From positions 62,001 to 126,000 of the forward strand of contig CAJTNC010000002.1 of the NCBI GenBank assembly GCA_910577955.1: a stretch of DNA of 64,000 nt, written 5' to 3'. The translations under genes were made by a program, and so were the position numbers. This stretch comes from an uncultured Lachnospiraceae bacterium. GTDB lineage: Bacteria; Bacillota; Clostridia; Lachnospirales; Lachnospiraceae. Below are positions 9,670 to 18,933 of this stretch, one piece after another (the first letter of the stretch is position 1; every line of letters begins with the position of its first letter). The notes under the pieces are model-generated. The model was not told the DNA's origin. It did no database searches and saw only the letters and a list, made by a program, of their open reading frames with translations.

Positions 9670-9698
9670 TTGACAAACGCACTGCCCTTTTGTATAAT
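9670..9698 (+). promoter_or_regulatory. Consensus promoter of the zinc-ribbon cassette
   Basis: TTGACA (9670-9675), 17-bp spacer, TATAAT (9693-9698): both boxes match the consensus. Transcription should start near 9705, just before the leader hairpin at 9709-9750. Confidence 0.88.
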
Positions 9699-9708
9699 CA
9701 TAGACAGT

Positions 9709-9750
9709 TTTCTACAATCGGTGGCAAGCATCGTTCACCGGTTGTAGAAA
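9709..9750 (+). other. Long hairpin at the very 5' end of the zinc-ribbon mRNA
   Basis: TTTCTACAATCGGTG (9709-9723) pairs with CACCGGTTGTAGAAA (9736-9750), 15 bp with a single G-U pair and a 12-nt loop. No U-tract follows, so it does not look like a terminator. Placed at the mRNA start, it may protect the transcript or bind a regulator; this is inference. Confidence 0.6.
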
Positions 9751-9799
9751 TGCATTTATTTAGTTAAAACAATATAATGAAAGAAAGGTATTATAAATC

Positions 9800-12139
9800 A
9801 TGTTAAAATGTCCTATTTGTCATGCGGAGCTGGAGGATAACTCCCAATTCTGCGATTCATGCGGTGCGCGGATCGAGCCTCAGCCGTCTAAAGAGACCGT
9901 ACCTTCTCAAGCTTCCGAGCCTCTTGAACCTGCCCAGTCTTCCGAACCAACCACCCCCCAGTCTGAAGTATCTGAAACCATACAGAACATATACTGCCCT
10001 CTCTGTGGAAGCCCTTCCGGTCCGGAAGCAACTTTTTGTACAAACTGCGGCGCTTCCCTTAGCGAGGATCCGCTGCCTCCGGTTATTTCGGCTGACGTCG
10101 AATCCCGTGATGAAGGAACAGATAAAAAAACTAAAAAACCTCTTTTGATTACACTTCTATGTATACTTTCTATTCTTTTAGCGGGACTGTTTGCAGTCGG
10201 CTGCTATGATTTTGTAAAAACAAAGGCATTCAAGGAAGAAATATCCTCTTTTGAAGAGATAGAAACAAAATACGCCGGTCTCGGAAAATGCAAGTCCGAA
10301 TACACCGAACTTCTGGCAAATGCAAATGACACAGCGTCCCATTTCTTATTCTGGAAATATGAAGATCTCATCGAAAGCATGGATCGTCTGGAAAAAGAAA
10401 TCCGGGACATGAATGAGGCCGTGGCCGAATACAGAGAGCAATACGACGCTATTGTCGCGGAAATAGAGACCGACACTCATTTTGTCATGGATAACTACGA
10501 GGAAAAATACCAAAGCATAAAAGCAGATCTTGAAACTGCCCTGTTCGATTTTGATGAAAAAACCGCCAAGAAAAGAGCCGGAGATTTCTCCGACATCCGC
10601 GACCAAATCATAGCGGAAAACGAAGAAATGGCCTCCGCATGCGTGGAGGATGCCAGAAGTATCAGGGATTCCTTTGACGGATACGGCGCCCATCCATTCG
10701 AGCTTTATATGATTGAGGATTTTGTCGGCAGGATAGAATCCGCCAATGACGCGCAGGATTATATCTCCCTCCATGACGACTATAATCAGTTAAAAGAATG
10801 GTCGGACAAATTTTCTGTTGCTTCCCTGACCAATGAACAGATCGCAGGTTTTGTTCAGGCGGACGTCTCTTTAAGCGACACGGTAAAGCTGTATTTGAAT
10901 TCCTATTATTATGATACATACGATTTTAAACTGGAAGATTTCATCATCTATGAAGAAAACGGCGGAGTATGGAACGAGTGTGACGCTGTGAGCATCTCGC
11001 AGATAAAAGGTTCCCTCACGTTAGATCTGGTCGTAGACGTATCCAGCAGCATGAGCGACGATTTCTATACGATGCAGCAGGCTGTGGAAGGATTCGTATC
11101 TTCCACATACTCAGACACAGTGCTCGGTCTGTCCACGATCGGCAGCATCTACGAGAGACATCAGGATTTCACAAGCGATAAGAACAGCATTATCGATTCC
11201 GCATGGAACTTAGACTGTTACGGTTTGACCAGTTTATATCAATCCCTGTATTCCTCCGTAGTCTACACCGCATCCGCGGAAGGGGCAAGATGCGTTGTCG
11301 CTTTCACGGACGGCCACAATGAACCCTACGGTTCAGGATATGATTATGATGCGCAGGATGTTATCGATGTGTCAAATTACTATCAGGTACCCGTATATAT
11401 CATCGGTATCGGCAGCGGCGTTTATTCAAGCGAACTGAAAAACATCGCGGAAGCCACCGGCGGCTCATATTATGACAGAGTATCCATCTACGACCTGCAA
11501 AGCATTTACTCAAGTATATACGAGGCGCAGGGAAAACTTTATGAGCTCTCCTATAAGACCACTGTTCCCAACAACAAGAACAGAGATATCTATGTGCTTT
11601 ACACAGATGACAGCGAAAGCCTGAGCGTTCGTCTGGAATCCCAGCTCAACGCCGAAGCCCTTCAGGAAGCATACGAGACGTCGAAGTTCCGCTCCGACGA
11701 TCCGGCCGCTTTCTATACGGACGGCAAATATCTCTCCAGCGATGACCTGTCAAATCTCGGCAGCGATCTGGAGGCCGTTCAAACAGTGATCAATATATAT
11801 TACGCCAAAAACGGATTTAAGTTCGGCGACTCAGAAAACGGTCAAAAGCAGCTGGAAAAAATGCTCTCTTTAGGTGTCATCAGTGAAAACGGTACTCTTG
11901 ACGGTGACACGGTAAGTGCACAGATAATGTCAAACGCTGTTATCTATCAGAATTTCAGCGCCTTATACAACTACCGGTATGAATTGATTTATTCGGCGGC
12001 ATACGACATATACTGGAACAACCCGGGAATCTCCTACGAAGAATTGAGAAGTCAGGTACACAAACATTTCGGTGAAGAAAACGAATACCGATTCAGTTCT
12101 TCCACACAGGCGGCCTGGAATGCGATCATCGCCGGTTAA
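9800..12139 (+). CDS. Zinc-ribbon, membrane-anchored von Willebrand A domain protein
   Basis: 779 residues. Two N-terminal zinc ribbons (C4-x2-C7...C18-x2-C21, and a second near 75-97) face the cytoplasm, followed by a membrane segment at ~113-137. A long, acidic coiled-coil-rich region (~140-330) then leads to a VWA domain at ~405-575 with the MIDAS motif DVSSS beginning at D413 ('LVVDVSSSM') and a supporting 'AFTDGHNE'. The remaining 200 residues are alpha-rich and unrecognised. VWA domains with MIDAS bind a divalent cation and a protein ligand. First gene of a five-gene plus-strand cassette that shares zinc-ribbon modules; the ATG at 9800 follows GAAAGG. Confidence 0.8.
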   Translation: MLKCPICHAELEDNSQFCDSCGARIEPQPSKETVPSQASEPLEPAQSSEPTTPQSEVSETIQNIYCPLCGSPSGPEATFCTNCGASLSEDPLPPVISADVESRDEGTDKKTKKPLLITLLCILSILLAGLFAVGCYDFVKTKAFKEEISSFEEIETKYAGLGKCKSEYTELLANANDTASHFLFWKYEDLIESMDRLEKEIRDMNEAVAEYREQYDAIVAEIETDTHFVMDNYEEKYQSIKADLETALFDFDEKTAKKRAGDFSDIRDQIIAENEEMASACVEDARSIRDSFDGYGAHPFELYMIEDFVGRIESANDAQDYISLHDDYNQLKEWSDKFSVASLTNEQIAGFVQADVSLSDTVKLYLNSYYYDTYDFKLEDFIIYEENGGVWNECDAVSISQIKGSLTLDLVVDVSSSMSDDFYTMQQAVEGFVSSTYSDTVLGLSTIGSIYERHQDFTSDKNSIIDSAWNLDCYGLTSLYQSLYSSVVYTASAEGARCVVAFTDGHNEPYGSGYDYDAQDVIDVSNYYQVPVYIIGIGSGVYSSELKNIAEATGGSYYDRVSIYDLQSIYSSIYEAQGKLYELSYKTTVPNNKNRDIYVLYTDDSESLSVRLESQLNAEALQEAYETSKFRSDDPAAFYTDGKYLSSDDLSNLGSDLEAVQTVINIYYAKNGFKFGDSENGQKQLEKMLSLGVISENGTLDGDTVSAQIMSNAVIYQNFSALYNYRYELIYSAAYDIYWNNPGISYEELRSQVHKHFGEENEYRFSSSTQAAWNAIIAG

Positions 12140-12212
12140 GATCATACTCTGTTTTCATTGACAGATATAAAACAACAAGACAAAACATTTATAAGAGGAG
12201 GAGTTGTGAATT

Positions 12213-14444
12213 ATGCTAAAATGTCCTATTTGTCATTCTCAGTTAGAGGATGACGCCCTATTTTGCGATTCGTGCGGCGCGCGAATCGAACAACAACCAT
12301 CGGCGCCCGAATCGCTGCCGCCCCAGTCTGAGCAGAGCGTATATTGTTCTCACTGCGGCCATCAGACAGGCGCAGACAGCCCGTCCTGTCCAAACTGCGG
12401 CGCTTCCATGGAGGAGACCCTGTTTTGTCCCGACTGCGGCAAACAGGTAGACGCTTCATCCCCTGACTGTCCCCACTGCTCGTTTAAGCTTTTTGAGACA
12501 GTCTTTTGTCCCAACTGCGGGAGTCCCTCCAATCCGGAGGCTGCATTTTGTAAAAACTGCGGCGCTTCCATGAAACCGGAGAAACTAAACGAGACTTCCT
12601 CAAAAATGCCCGAGGCAAAACCCGCTTCCAAATCCAAAAAGGGCTTTGTATTTGCCGGCGTCGGCACAGCCATCATCGCTGTGATCGTTTTAGCTGTCGT
12701 CCTTTTTGGAAAAAATACCGGAAGCTCTTCTAATTATGTCATGTATATGAAAGATCTGGAACTTTTTTACAGCGATCTCTCCAAAAGCGCACCGCTCCAG
12801 ATTTCTTCCAAACTGTTGAAAGACAAGGCTGATGTGGATGAAGACGATATATCCGTCAGCGATTTCGGTGACGCCTGTAAGTTCAGCGAGGACGGTTCCC
12901 TGCTGTTCTTTCCCGACAGACTGGACGACGGCAATATCTGGTCTATCTACTACTGCAGCATAGATAAACCTGATAAAGAACCTATTAAGATCGATTCCAA
13001 CATATATTTATACACAGTGAGCGATGATGCTTCTTCTGTCACCTATATAAAAAATGACACCCTTTATCAATATAATATGAAAAAGGACGATAAGCAAAAG
13101 ATTGCAAACGATGTCTCGCGTTACTGGGTTTCGGACGATGGATCCACTATTGTCTACAAGAATAATGAAGACACTCTTTACTATACGGTAAAGGGAGGCG
13201 ACCGCGAGAAGATCGACAGTTCCGTTTCTTCTCTTTATGCAGCCGATGATCTTTCCGTCGTCTTCTATCTCAAAGACGACTCTCTGTACAAAAGAGAACC
13301 AGGCGGCGACAAAGAGAAAATTTCCTCCGATGTGGCGGAGATCATAAAAGTATATGATTCCGGCGAAGTGTACTACCTCAAAGCCGATGAAGAAGAAGCC
13401 ACCCTCTTCGATTTTGTTTTCGACGACAAAAAGAAAGAGGACGATGCGCTCACTGAGCCCACGTATCCAAACACCAGTTGGAGCGATCCCGCCCGTGAGT
13501 CCAAAATCGATGCATATAATCGCGAAATGGAGGAGTATTCCCTCAAACTGGAACGCGACTACCTGCGGGAAGCATTAAAAAATCAAACTGTTTCGCAGCC
13601 AAGTTACACCCTCTGTTTCTATGACGGAGAAGAAGAAACTATTTTGAGCGAAACTTTTGTTAAGAGCGGAGCTTTCCCCAATCCCTCCTATTCCGTTGCT
13701 TTGGACGCACCGGTCATCACCTATACGGCTTATGAGCAGACTGAGGAAATCAACATAAAGCTTTCTGAAATAGAAGACATTTACGATATCACGAGCCGGA
13801 TCGACGAAGCTTTCTCTTCCGCCTCTGAAAGATATGTGGCATCCGGAAGCGCCTCCAGCCTTCTTGACGAAGAGGACGCGCAGCGTTTTCGGCTTTCCGC
13901 AGACGGTTCTGCGCTCTACTATTTTGATGATATTCCGGAAGACAAAAATTATGGCGAGTTGTATCAGGTCTCTGTTTCTTCCGCCGGGGAACTTGGCGAT
14001 CCTGAACTGTATGACAGTGATGTCTGCTGCTATTCTCTTGATATTTACAGCGACGGAACGCTCCTGTACCTCAAAGACTATCAGGATGAAGATCAAAAAG
14101 GCGATTTGTATATCAACGGCGAAAAAATTGACTATGACGTGACCCGTTATACTGTCAACTATAATGAAGATACCGGCCGTTTGACCTATCTCACCGACTA
14201 TAACTTTGAAAAACAGTATGGAACGCTAAAGACTTACGCCGGCAAAGAGCCCGAAAAAATTGCCGACGACGTATACGATTATCGTGTTCTGCCCAACGGA
14301 AATATCCTTTATCTCTACGACTACAGCCTGAAACATCATCAGGGAGAACTGTATCTGTGGAATAAAAAAGAACCCCAAAAAATTGACGACGATGTCTTTT
14401 ACTTTATTGACACTTGTCAAACTGATTACGCAGGAGGTGTATAA
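12213..14444 (+). CDS. Zinc-ribbon membrane protein with external beta-propeller-like repeats
   Basis: 743 residues. Four consecutive zinc ribbons (CxxC pairs) occupy the first ~125 residues. The first is nearly identical in protein and DNA sequence to that of the preceding gene. A membrane segment follows at ~146-168. The external part has repeated short units of about 40 residues of the type 'V-SDDGSTIVYKNN-DTLYY' and 'LRLSADGSALYYFDD', as in WD/TolB/DUF5050-type propellers, interrupted by a charged helical stretch near 400-440. It is followed by a TAATG overlap with the next gene. Likely a surface sensor or scaffold; ligand unknown. Confidence 0.72.
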   Translation: MLKCPICHSQLEDDALFCDSCGARIEQQPSAPESLPPQSEQSVYCSHCGHQTGADSPSCPNCGASMEETLFCPDCGKQVDASSPDCPHCSFKLFETVFCPNCGSPSNPEAAFCKNCGASMKPEKLNETSSKMPEAKPASKSKKGFVFAGVGTAIIAVIVLAVVLFGKNTGSSSNYVMYMKDLELFYSDLSKSAPLQISSKLLKDKADVDEDDISVSDFGDACKFSEDGSLLFFPDRLDDGNIWSIYYCSIDKPDKEPIKIDSNIYLYTVSDDASSVTYIKNDTLYQYNMKKDDKQKIANDVSRYWVSDDGSTIVYKNNEDTLYYTVKGGDREKIDSSVSSLYAADDLSVVFYLKDDSLYKREPGGDKEKISSDVAEIIKVYDSGEVYYLKADEEEATLFDFVFDDKKKEDDALTEPTYPNTSWSDPARESKIDAYNREMEEYSLKLERDYLREALKNQTVSQPSYTLCFYDGEEETILSETFVKSGAFPNPSYSVALDAPVITYTAYEQTEEINIKLSEIEDIYDITSRIDEAFSSASERYVASGSASSLLDEEDAQRFRLSADGSALYYFDDIPEDKNYGELYQVSVSSAGELGDPELYDSDVCCYSLDIYSDGTLLYLKDYQDEDQKGDLYINGEKIDYDVTRYTVNYNEDTGRLTYLTDYNFEKQYGTLKTYAGKEPEKIADDVYDYRVLPNGNILYLYDYSLKHHQGELYLWNKKEPQKIDDDVFYFIDTCQTDYAGGV

Positions 14445-14875
14445 TGGCTGACCCGATCCAAAAACTGAAAAACTCCATGAACAGAGGAATTACCACCATC
14501 AGTGTCAAAACCTCTTCTTCACTGGAAAAATCCAAAATAAATATGCATATTGAATCCCTTGAAAAAGAGGTTCAGAGTTTATTTTATACGATTGGCAAAG
14601 ACGCCTATGATATCTGGGAGAACGGCGCTTCCGATTTTGAATCTCTGACAGAAAAATTCAGTTCCGTCAAACAAAAAAAGGCTGAGATCGCTCAGTTGAC
14701 CGCAGAACTTGACGCCATCGACCAGCGGGATAAACAGATTCTGGGAACGCCCCAAAATACAGCAGAGGCTGTTCCGCAGGCTTCCGGTTCGTTCTTTTGT
14801 CCGCAGTGCGGCGCTGCCTATGATACGCCGGTCAAATTCTGTCGTAAATGCGGTTGTAACCTGCAAAATATTTAA
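14444..14875 (+). CDS. Small cytoplasmic coiled-coil protein with C-terminal zinc ribbon
   Basis: 143 residues without a membrane segment. Residues ~30-100 are predicted coiled coil ('SLEKEVQSLFYTIGKDAYDIW', 'VKQKKAEIAQLTAELDAIDQR' in part), and the last ~30 form one zinc ribbon (CPQCG...CRKCG). The start overlaps the stop of the upstream gene by one base (TAATG at 14442-14446) behind AGGAGG, so expression is coupled. It is the only soluble zinc-ribbon protein of the cassette and may bridge the cytoplasmic ribbons of its neighbours; that is inference. Confidence 0.75.
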   Translation: MADPIQKLKNSMNRGITTISVKTSSSLEKSKINMHIESLEKEVQSLFYTIGKDAYDIWENGASDFESLTEKFSSVKQKKAEIAQLTAELDAIDQRDKQILGTPQNTAEAVPQASGSFFCPQCGAAYDTPVKFCRKCGCNLQNI

Positions 14876-14893
14876 GAGAAAGGAATACTGAAC

Positions 14894-16540
14894 ATGAAAT
14901 GTCCTAATTGTCAATTTGAAAATCGCGACGATGCAAAATTCTGTAAATCCTGCGGACATAAGCTGGAAGGCTTACATGTAAAACCAGAGCCCGCTGCAGA
15001 GGCTATGCCTCTGTGTCCCGGCTGCGGCGCAGCGTTAAAGCCCGGGGCAAAATTCTGCACAAAATGCGGCACTTCCGTCGCTGCATCTCCGGCACCCGCT
15101 CCGGTTCCTGAGTCTGCTCCGGCGCCTGAAGTACATACCTGCTCAAGCTGCGGCGCTGTTTTGAAACCGGGCGTAAAATTTTGTTCCAAGTGCGGCTCTA
15201 CGGTATCTTCTTCAACTGCTCCGGCCTCTGTGCCCGCAGCGGCTCCTGTTCCACAGCCTGCAGAGACTAAAGTTCAGACGCCCGCTGCAAAGCCTGCCGA
15301 AGCTAAAATTCAGACGCCCGCTGCAAAGCCTGCCGAAGCTAAAGCTCAGACGCCCGTTCAGACACCGCCCACAGTACCGGTATCCGCTCGGGTGTCCGAA
15401 AAACCTGATGCGAAAAAGAAAGCCCCGATCGTTCCGATCCTCTGCGCTCTCGTAGTTCTTTTCCTGTTGGGATGCGGAGTTTTCGCTCTCGCAAAAGCGG
15501 GACTGTTCTCCGGTTCCGAAAAAAACGGGGGCAATGAAAATGCCGTAACCGAAGATCTTACTGCGTCGGAAGAAGATCCGGCTGCTATAACGGAGGAAGA
15601 TCTTGCTCCGATTGCCGAGCAGGTAACTGCAGCAGAAGATAAAATGAACAACAATGACTATGCGGGAGCTTCCGCAGATCTGACAGACGTTTTGAACGCA
15701 TATGCCGATCTCGTATCGGAAGATGATTCGGAAGATACCGCAAATACCGTTATCCCCCTTGCCGAGACTGCTTTCGACCTTTATACGAAATCTATCCTGA
15801 AGCAGGTGGAAGGTTGGGAGGGCCAGCCCCCTACCGCGCCGCTATACCAGCAAGTAGATATAACAATGAAAGATTCCTTCGCATTTGCGGATCAGCTGAA
15901 AGAATCCGGCCTGACCATAAATACCGATGCATTGGAAGCCGATTATGAGGCATTTCCCGGCCGCTATAAGGAAAAATATATTCTGGCATTCAACGATCTG
16001 GTGACCGGCGAAGAATGGTCCAGAACTACCGCATGGATGTATATGCAGGACGCCGCTTCCGTGGGCCTTGTTGACAGAGAAAATCCGGATGATCCGCTGA
16101 CCCTGCGTTATGCTTATGCACTCGCATGGATCACTCAGAAAGAGACCAGTGAAGGCAGAAATGACGGCACCCTTTCGGATGAGGATGCCATTGCCACCAT
16201 CCTTTCCGTTGCGAAAAATGCGGATTACAATCCGGTGCTGATGAGAGAATTAGCCCTCTGCTACGATGCGGTGGGCAATACCAACAATTCCGCCCTCATC
16301 AAAAACGCCTGCATAGACGTCTGCAATTATCTGGCAAACAGTGAAGCCGTTTTCATCAACCCGGATGATCTTTTCGTTCCCGGAAGAAATTCAGGCGCTT
16401 CCAGTACCATCGCGCTGAACAGTTTCTGGTACTTTAACGACTTTGGTGATTACTCCGCTTCCATCACAAACGGACTTCGCACAGAAGGACGTGAATACAT
16501 CCGCACACGGTATCAGGAAGCGTTCAATTCATTAACATAG
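14894..16540 (+). CDS. Triple zinc-ribbon membrane protein with Pro/Ala linker and external domain
   Basis: 548 residues: three zinc ribbons (residues ~3-24, ~40-62, ~81-103), a Pro/Ala/Lys linker with tandem 12-residue repeats (~120-155), a membrane segment at ~176-198, and an external region of ~340 residues. The external part starts with an acidic low-complexity stretch and continues as an alpha-helical, TPR-like fold. It shares the anchoring logic of the first two cassette genes. The start follows GAGAAAGGAATACTGAAC. No enzymatic motif is seen. Confidence 0.72.
   Translation: MKCPNCQFENRDDAKFCKSCGHKLEGLHVKPEPAAEAMPLCPGCGAALKPGAKFCTKCGTSVAASPAPAPVPESAPAPEVHTCSSCGAVLKPGVKFCSKCGSTVSSSTAPASVPAAAPVPQPAETKVQTPAAKPAEAKIQTPAAKPAEAKAQTPVQTPPTVPVSARVSEKPDAKKKAPIVPILCALVVLFLLGCGVFALAKAGLFSGSEKNGGNENAVTEDLTASEEDPAAITEEDLAPIAEQVTAAEDKMNNNDYAGASADLTDVLNAYADLVSEDDSEDTANTVIPLAETAFDLYTKSILKQVEGWEGQPPTAPLYQQVDITMKDSFAFADQLKESGLTINTDALEADYEAFPGRYKEKYILAFNDLVTGEEWSRTTAWMYMQDAASVGLVDRENPDDPLTLRYAYALAWITQKETSEGRNDGTLSDEDAIATILSVAKNADYNPVLMRELALCYDAVGNTNNSALIKNACIDVCNYLANSEAVFINPDDLFVPGRNSGASSTIALNSFWYFNDFGDYSASITNGLRTEGREYIRTRYQEAFNSLT
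15273..15360 (+). repeat. In-frame 36-bp tandem repeat
   Basis: Two complete 36-bp units (15273-15308, 15309-15344) and a partial third, coding for 12-residue units ending QTPAAKPAEAK. The copies are nearly identical, so the linker length is likely to vary between strains. Confidence 0.85.
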
Positions 16541-16561
16541 ACAGGCGGCGGCAATCAACCT

Positions 16562-17737
16562 ATGACAAAAAACAACAAAAATTTTTTTAAAAATAAAAAA
16601 CACAGCGGCAGAGGGAGAAAGCTTTTTCTCCCCCTCTGCCTCGCGGCAGCTTTTCTCTTCATAATATCTGCCGTTATCTTTATCGCTTATTCAAACCGTG
16701 ATACGGAGACTGACCCCTCTGTAAAACCGGATACGGAAGAAATTCCGCCTCTTACAGAAGAACCTTCCGTGTCCGATAACGATACGGAGCCGGAAAAACC
16801 TCCTGTTTCCTATCCGAAGCCGGAATATAATCTTACTCTGGAAGAAATTTATGTCCCTCTGGAAAATATCAGCAGGGAATACCGGATAGCTTGGGTCAGC
16901 GACCTTCATCTGATCACTGACCACGAACCCGGCGGCATTTCGGACGGTTCTTTAGTTCAGGTTATCAAAAGATACAATACTCTCGCTGTCACTCAGGATG
17001 GCGTACACGCGGAAGAACTATGGCCCGATATCGTAAAATGCCTAAACACCGGCGACTACGACGCCGTTATTTTCGGCGGCGATATGATGGATTACTGCAG
17101 CGTCTCCAATATGAATGCTCTGAAAGAAGGATATGAGAATCTGCGGTATGACAAAGACCAGATTCTCTATATCCGCGCGGACCATGATTACGGCGCATGG
17201 TATGTCGGCGATAATTTCACGCAGCTGGATATTTATGATCTTCACGAAGCGTTAGACGGGGATGACCCCACGAAAAAGTATCTTGATATGGGTGAGTTTG
17301 TTGTGATCGGCATCAATAACTCCACCCAGAATATTACGGAAGAAAACCTATCTATCGTAGAATCCCAGTATGAAAAAGCGGCGGCCGAAAACAAACCTGT
17401 CATCGCCGTCACCCATGTTCCCTATGGTTCCGATACGGATCCCACACTGGAAACATTATCTATGGAAGTCAGAAACAAGGAGTATTACTGGTTCGGCCAA
17501 TGGCAGCCCAACGAGCCTATGCAGCGATACCTCGACCTTCTTTTCTGCGAAGATACACAGGTAAAACAGGTGCTTGCAGGACATCTGCACGCTCCGTGGG
17601 ACGGCATGATCACGAAACAGCTTCGTGAACATATCTTCTCTCCTGCTTTCGGCGGCACCATCGGCGTGATACATTTTGTTCCCGAGGGAACAGACGCAGA
17701 CACTTCCACCTATCATACCAGAAAGTATTATTCTTAG
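16562..17737 (+). CDS. Membrane-anchored calcineurin-like metallophosphoesterase
   Basis: 391 residues: basic N-terminus, membrane segment at ~20-42, acidic Pro-rich linker, then a metallophosphoesterase domain facing outside. Metal-ligand motifs are D114-x-H116 (SDLH), D174 (GGDMMD), D207-H208 (ADHD), a later VTHVP, and G340-H-L-H. The usual GNH[DE] motif is ADHD, so the asparagine ligand is replaced by Asp. Last gene of the zinc-ribbon cassette, followed by a strong terminator. The ORF starts with an A/T homopolymer tract, and 16607-16640 (just inside the coding region) can form a hairpin. Possible substrates are phosphodiesters or nucleotides at the cell surface. Confidence 0.82.
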   Translation: MTKNNKNFFKNKKHSGRGRKLFLPLCLAAAFLFIISAVIFIAYSNRDTETDPSVKPDTEEIPPLTEEPSVSDNDTEPEKPPVSYPKPEYNLTLEEIYVPLENISREYRIAWVSDLHLITDHEPGGISDGSLVQVIKRYNTLAVTQDGVHAEELWPDIVKCLNTGDYDAVIFGGDMMDYCSVSNMNALKEGYENLRYDKDQILYIRADHDYGAWYVGDNFTQLDIYDLHEALDGDDPTKKYLDMGEFVVIGINNSTQNITEENLSIVESQYEKAAAENKPVIAVTHVPYGSDTDPTLETLSMEVRNKEYYWFGQWQPNEPMQRYLDLLFCEDTQVKQVLAGHLHAPWDGMITKQLREHIFSPAFGGTIGVIHFVPEGTDADTSTYHTRKYYS

Positions 17738-17772
17738 AAAACATACTCCGCAAGCAGCTTTATGCTGACAAG

Positions 17773-17820
17773 AGCCGGCAGAATGATTCAAAATCCGTAT
17801 CGTTCTGCCGGCTTTTTTTA
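17773..17820 (+). terminator. Strong intrinsic terminator of the zinc-ribbon cassette
   Basis: AGCCGGCAGAA (17773-17783) pairs perfectly with TTCTGCCGGCT (17803-17813), followed by seven T. It lies between convergent genes; the A-tract on the other side could let it serve the minus strand weakly. Confidence 0.92.
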
Positions 17821-17821
17821 A

Positions 17822-18796
17822 TCAGTTGGCCGTCTTCTGCATATTGCAGATCTTGTCCTCTATCACTTCGAATTTGTAGCCGTATGAAGCGCCTGAAGGC
17901 CGTATCACAACCGTATAATACAAACCGTCTACCTCGGAAATATAATATGGCGCGCCTTTATCCCCGAAGCATTCCTTCACTTCCTCATAATTCCCCGCTG
18001 CAAAGTCCTCCAAAGAAGCCGCTCTGACAATGGTAGCCGCATTCTGATCAAAATCAATGTCCGTAGAAACCGTCAGATAATAATAATTTTGTATCTTGGC
18101 AAGCTGTACCATACCCGCAATGCTCTCCGGCACTGCATAAGAATCTTCCACGCAAAAGGTCTCTTTATCCACTGCCACAATAGCGCTTTCGTGTACGCAG
18201 GGCAGATAGATCCGGTCGCCCTCTATCGTAAAAGACCTCACATATTTGCCGTACAATTCCGGCACTTTCATCACTTTTTCCAGACAGACTTCCGAAGTAT
18301 CCGGTTTCCTGCGGAACAGATACATCTCACCGGTCATGGAACTCCATGCATAAAACAGACCTGTCGGTGCGTCATAAACGATATAGTGAGGACGCACGCC
18401 GATATTCTCGAAAACCTGCACTTCCGTATACCCTGCCGGCTCTTCACTTTTTATATAACTGACGATCCGGTGATTGTCAGTATCCGTGACCAAAAAGACG
18501 ACGCCGTCCCCCGCGATCGAATGGGGCCTGTTCAGATTTGCCGCCATTACACTCCAGCCGCTTGCAGGAGGGCCCAGTCTCTTACTGCACAATATCTGAT
18601 TATGATAGCTGTCCATCAGATAATAGGTGTCCCCGATCTTCGTGAGCTGTGTCGGCACCAGAAGTTCATAGTATACATTTCCTTCCGTTGGGTAGAAAGC
18701 TGCTTTTACCGTAAAACCGCAAAATCCCTGCATCAGAACCCACAGACATAAAAATATGGAAACCATACTTTTCCACACTCGCTTCTTCATGTCCAT
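17822..18796 (-). CDS. Secreted beta-propeller (NHL/six-bladed-like) protein
   Basis: 324 residues with a signal peptide (KKR, hydrophobic core ~10-28, cut after 'TVKA'). The mature part has recurring blades such as 'PTQLTKIGDTYYLMDSYHNQIL', 'RPHSIAGDGVVFLVTDTDNHRIV' (given in part) and 'PHYIVYDAPTGLFYAWS', the 'D..N.RI' signature typical of NHL-type propellers. No catalytic residues are recognisable. Single gene with an extended -10 promoter. Likely an extracellular binding protein; ligand unknown. The ATG at 18790 (MKKR) is an alternative start. Confidence 0.7.
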   Translation of the reverse strand: MDMKKRVWKSMVSIFLCLWVLMQGFCGFTVKAAFYPTEGNVYYELLVPTQLTKIGDTYYLMDSYHNQILCSKRLGPPASGWSVMAANLNRPHSIAGDGVVFLVTDTDNHRIVSYIKSEEPAGYTEVQVFENIGVRPHYIVYDAPTGLFYAWSSMTGEMYLFRRKPDTSEVCLEKVMKVPELYGKYVRSFTIEGDRIYLPCVHESAIVAVDKETFCVEDSYAVPESIAGMVQLAKIQNYYYLTVSTDIDFDQNAATIVRAASLEDFAAGNYEEVKECFGDKGAPYYISEVDGLYYTVVIRPSGASYGYKFEVIEDKICNMQKTAN

Positions 18797-18836
18797 ATTC
18801 TCTCTTTCATTCGTTTTATCTGCAAATCTTACGATA

Positions 18837-18865
18837 ATTATATCATACCCTCTTAAAAATATCTA
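18837..18865 (-). promoter_or_regulatory. Extended -10 promoter of the secreted propeller gene
   Basis: TGATATAAT (TATAAT at 18837-18842, with TG one base upstream) and a weak -35 TAGATA (18860-18865) at 17-bp spacing on the minus strand. Confidence 0.6.
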
Positions 18866-18933
18866 CCGGCTCAATTTTACTTTTTTCGTCCTGCTATATT
18901 CTGTTGCAAAGCCGATCTGCGATCCGCCTCTTT

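Noticed and set aside
15273..15360. 36-bp tandem repeats as a CRISPR-like array
   Set aside because: Units are contiguous without spacers and encode an in-frame Pro/Ala linker.
16607..16640. Hairpin at the start of the metallophosphoesterase gene as an attenuator
   Set aside because: The stem is followed by a G/C-rich stretch without U-tract and lies in the codons of the membrane segment; a chance result of Arg/Leu/Pro codons is likely.
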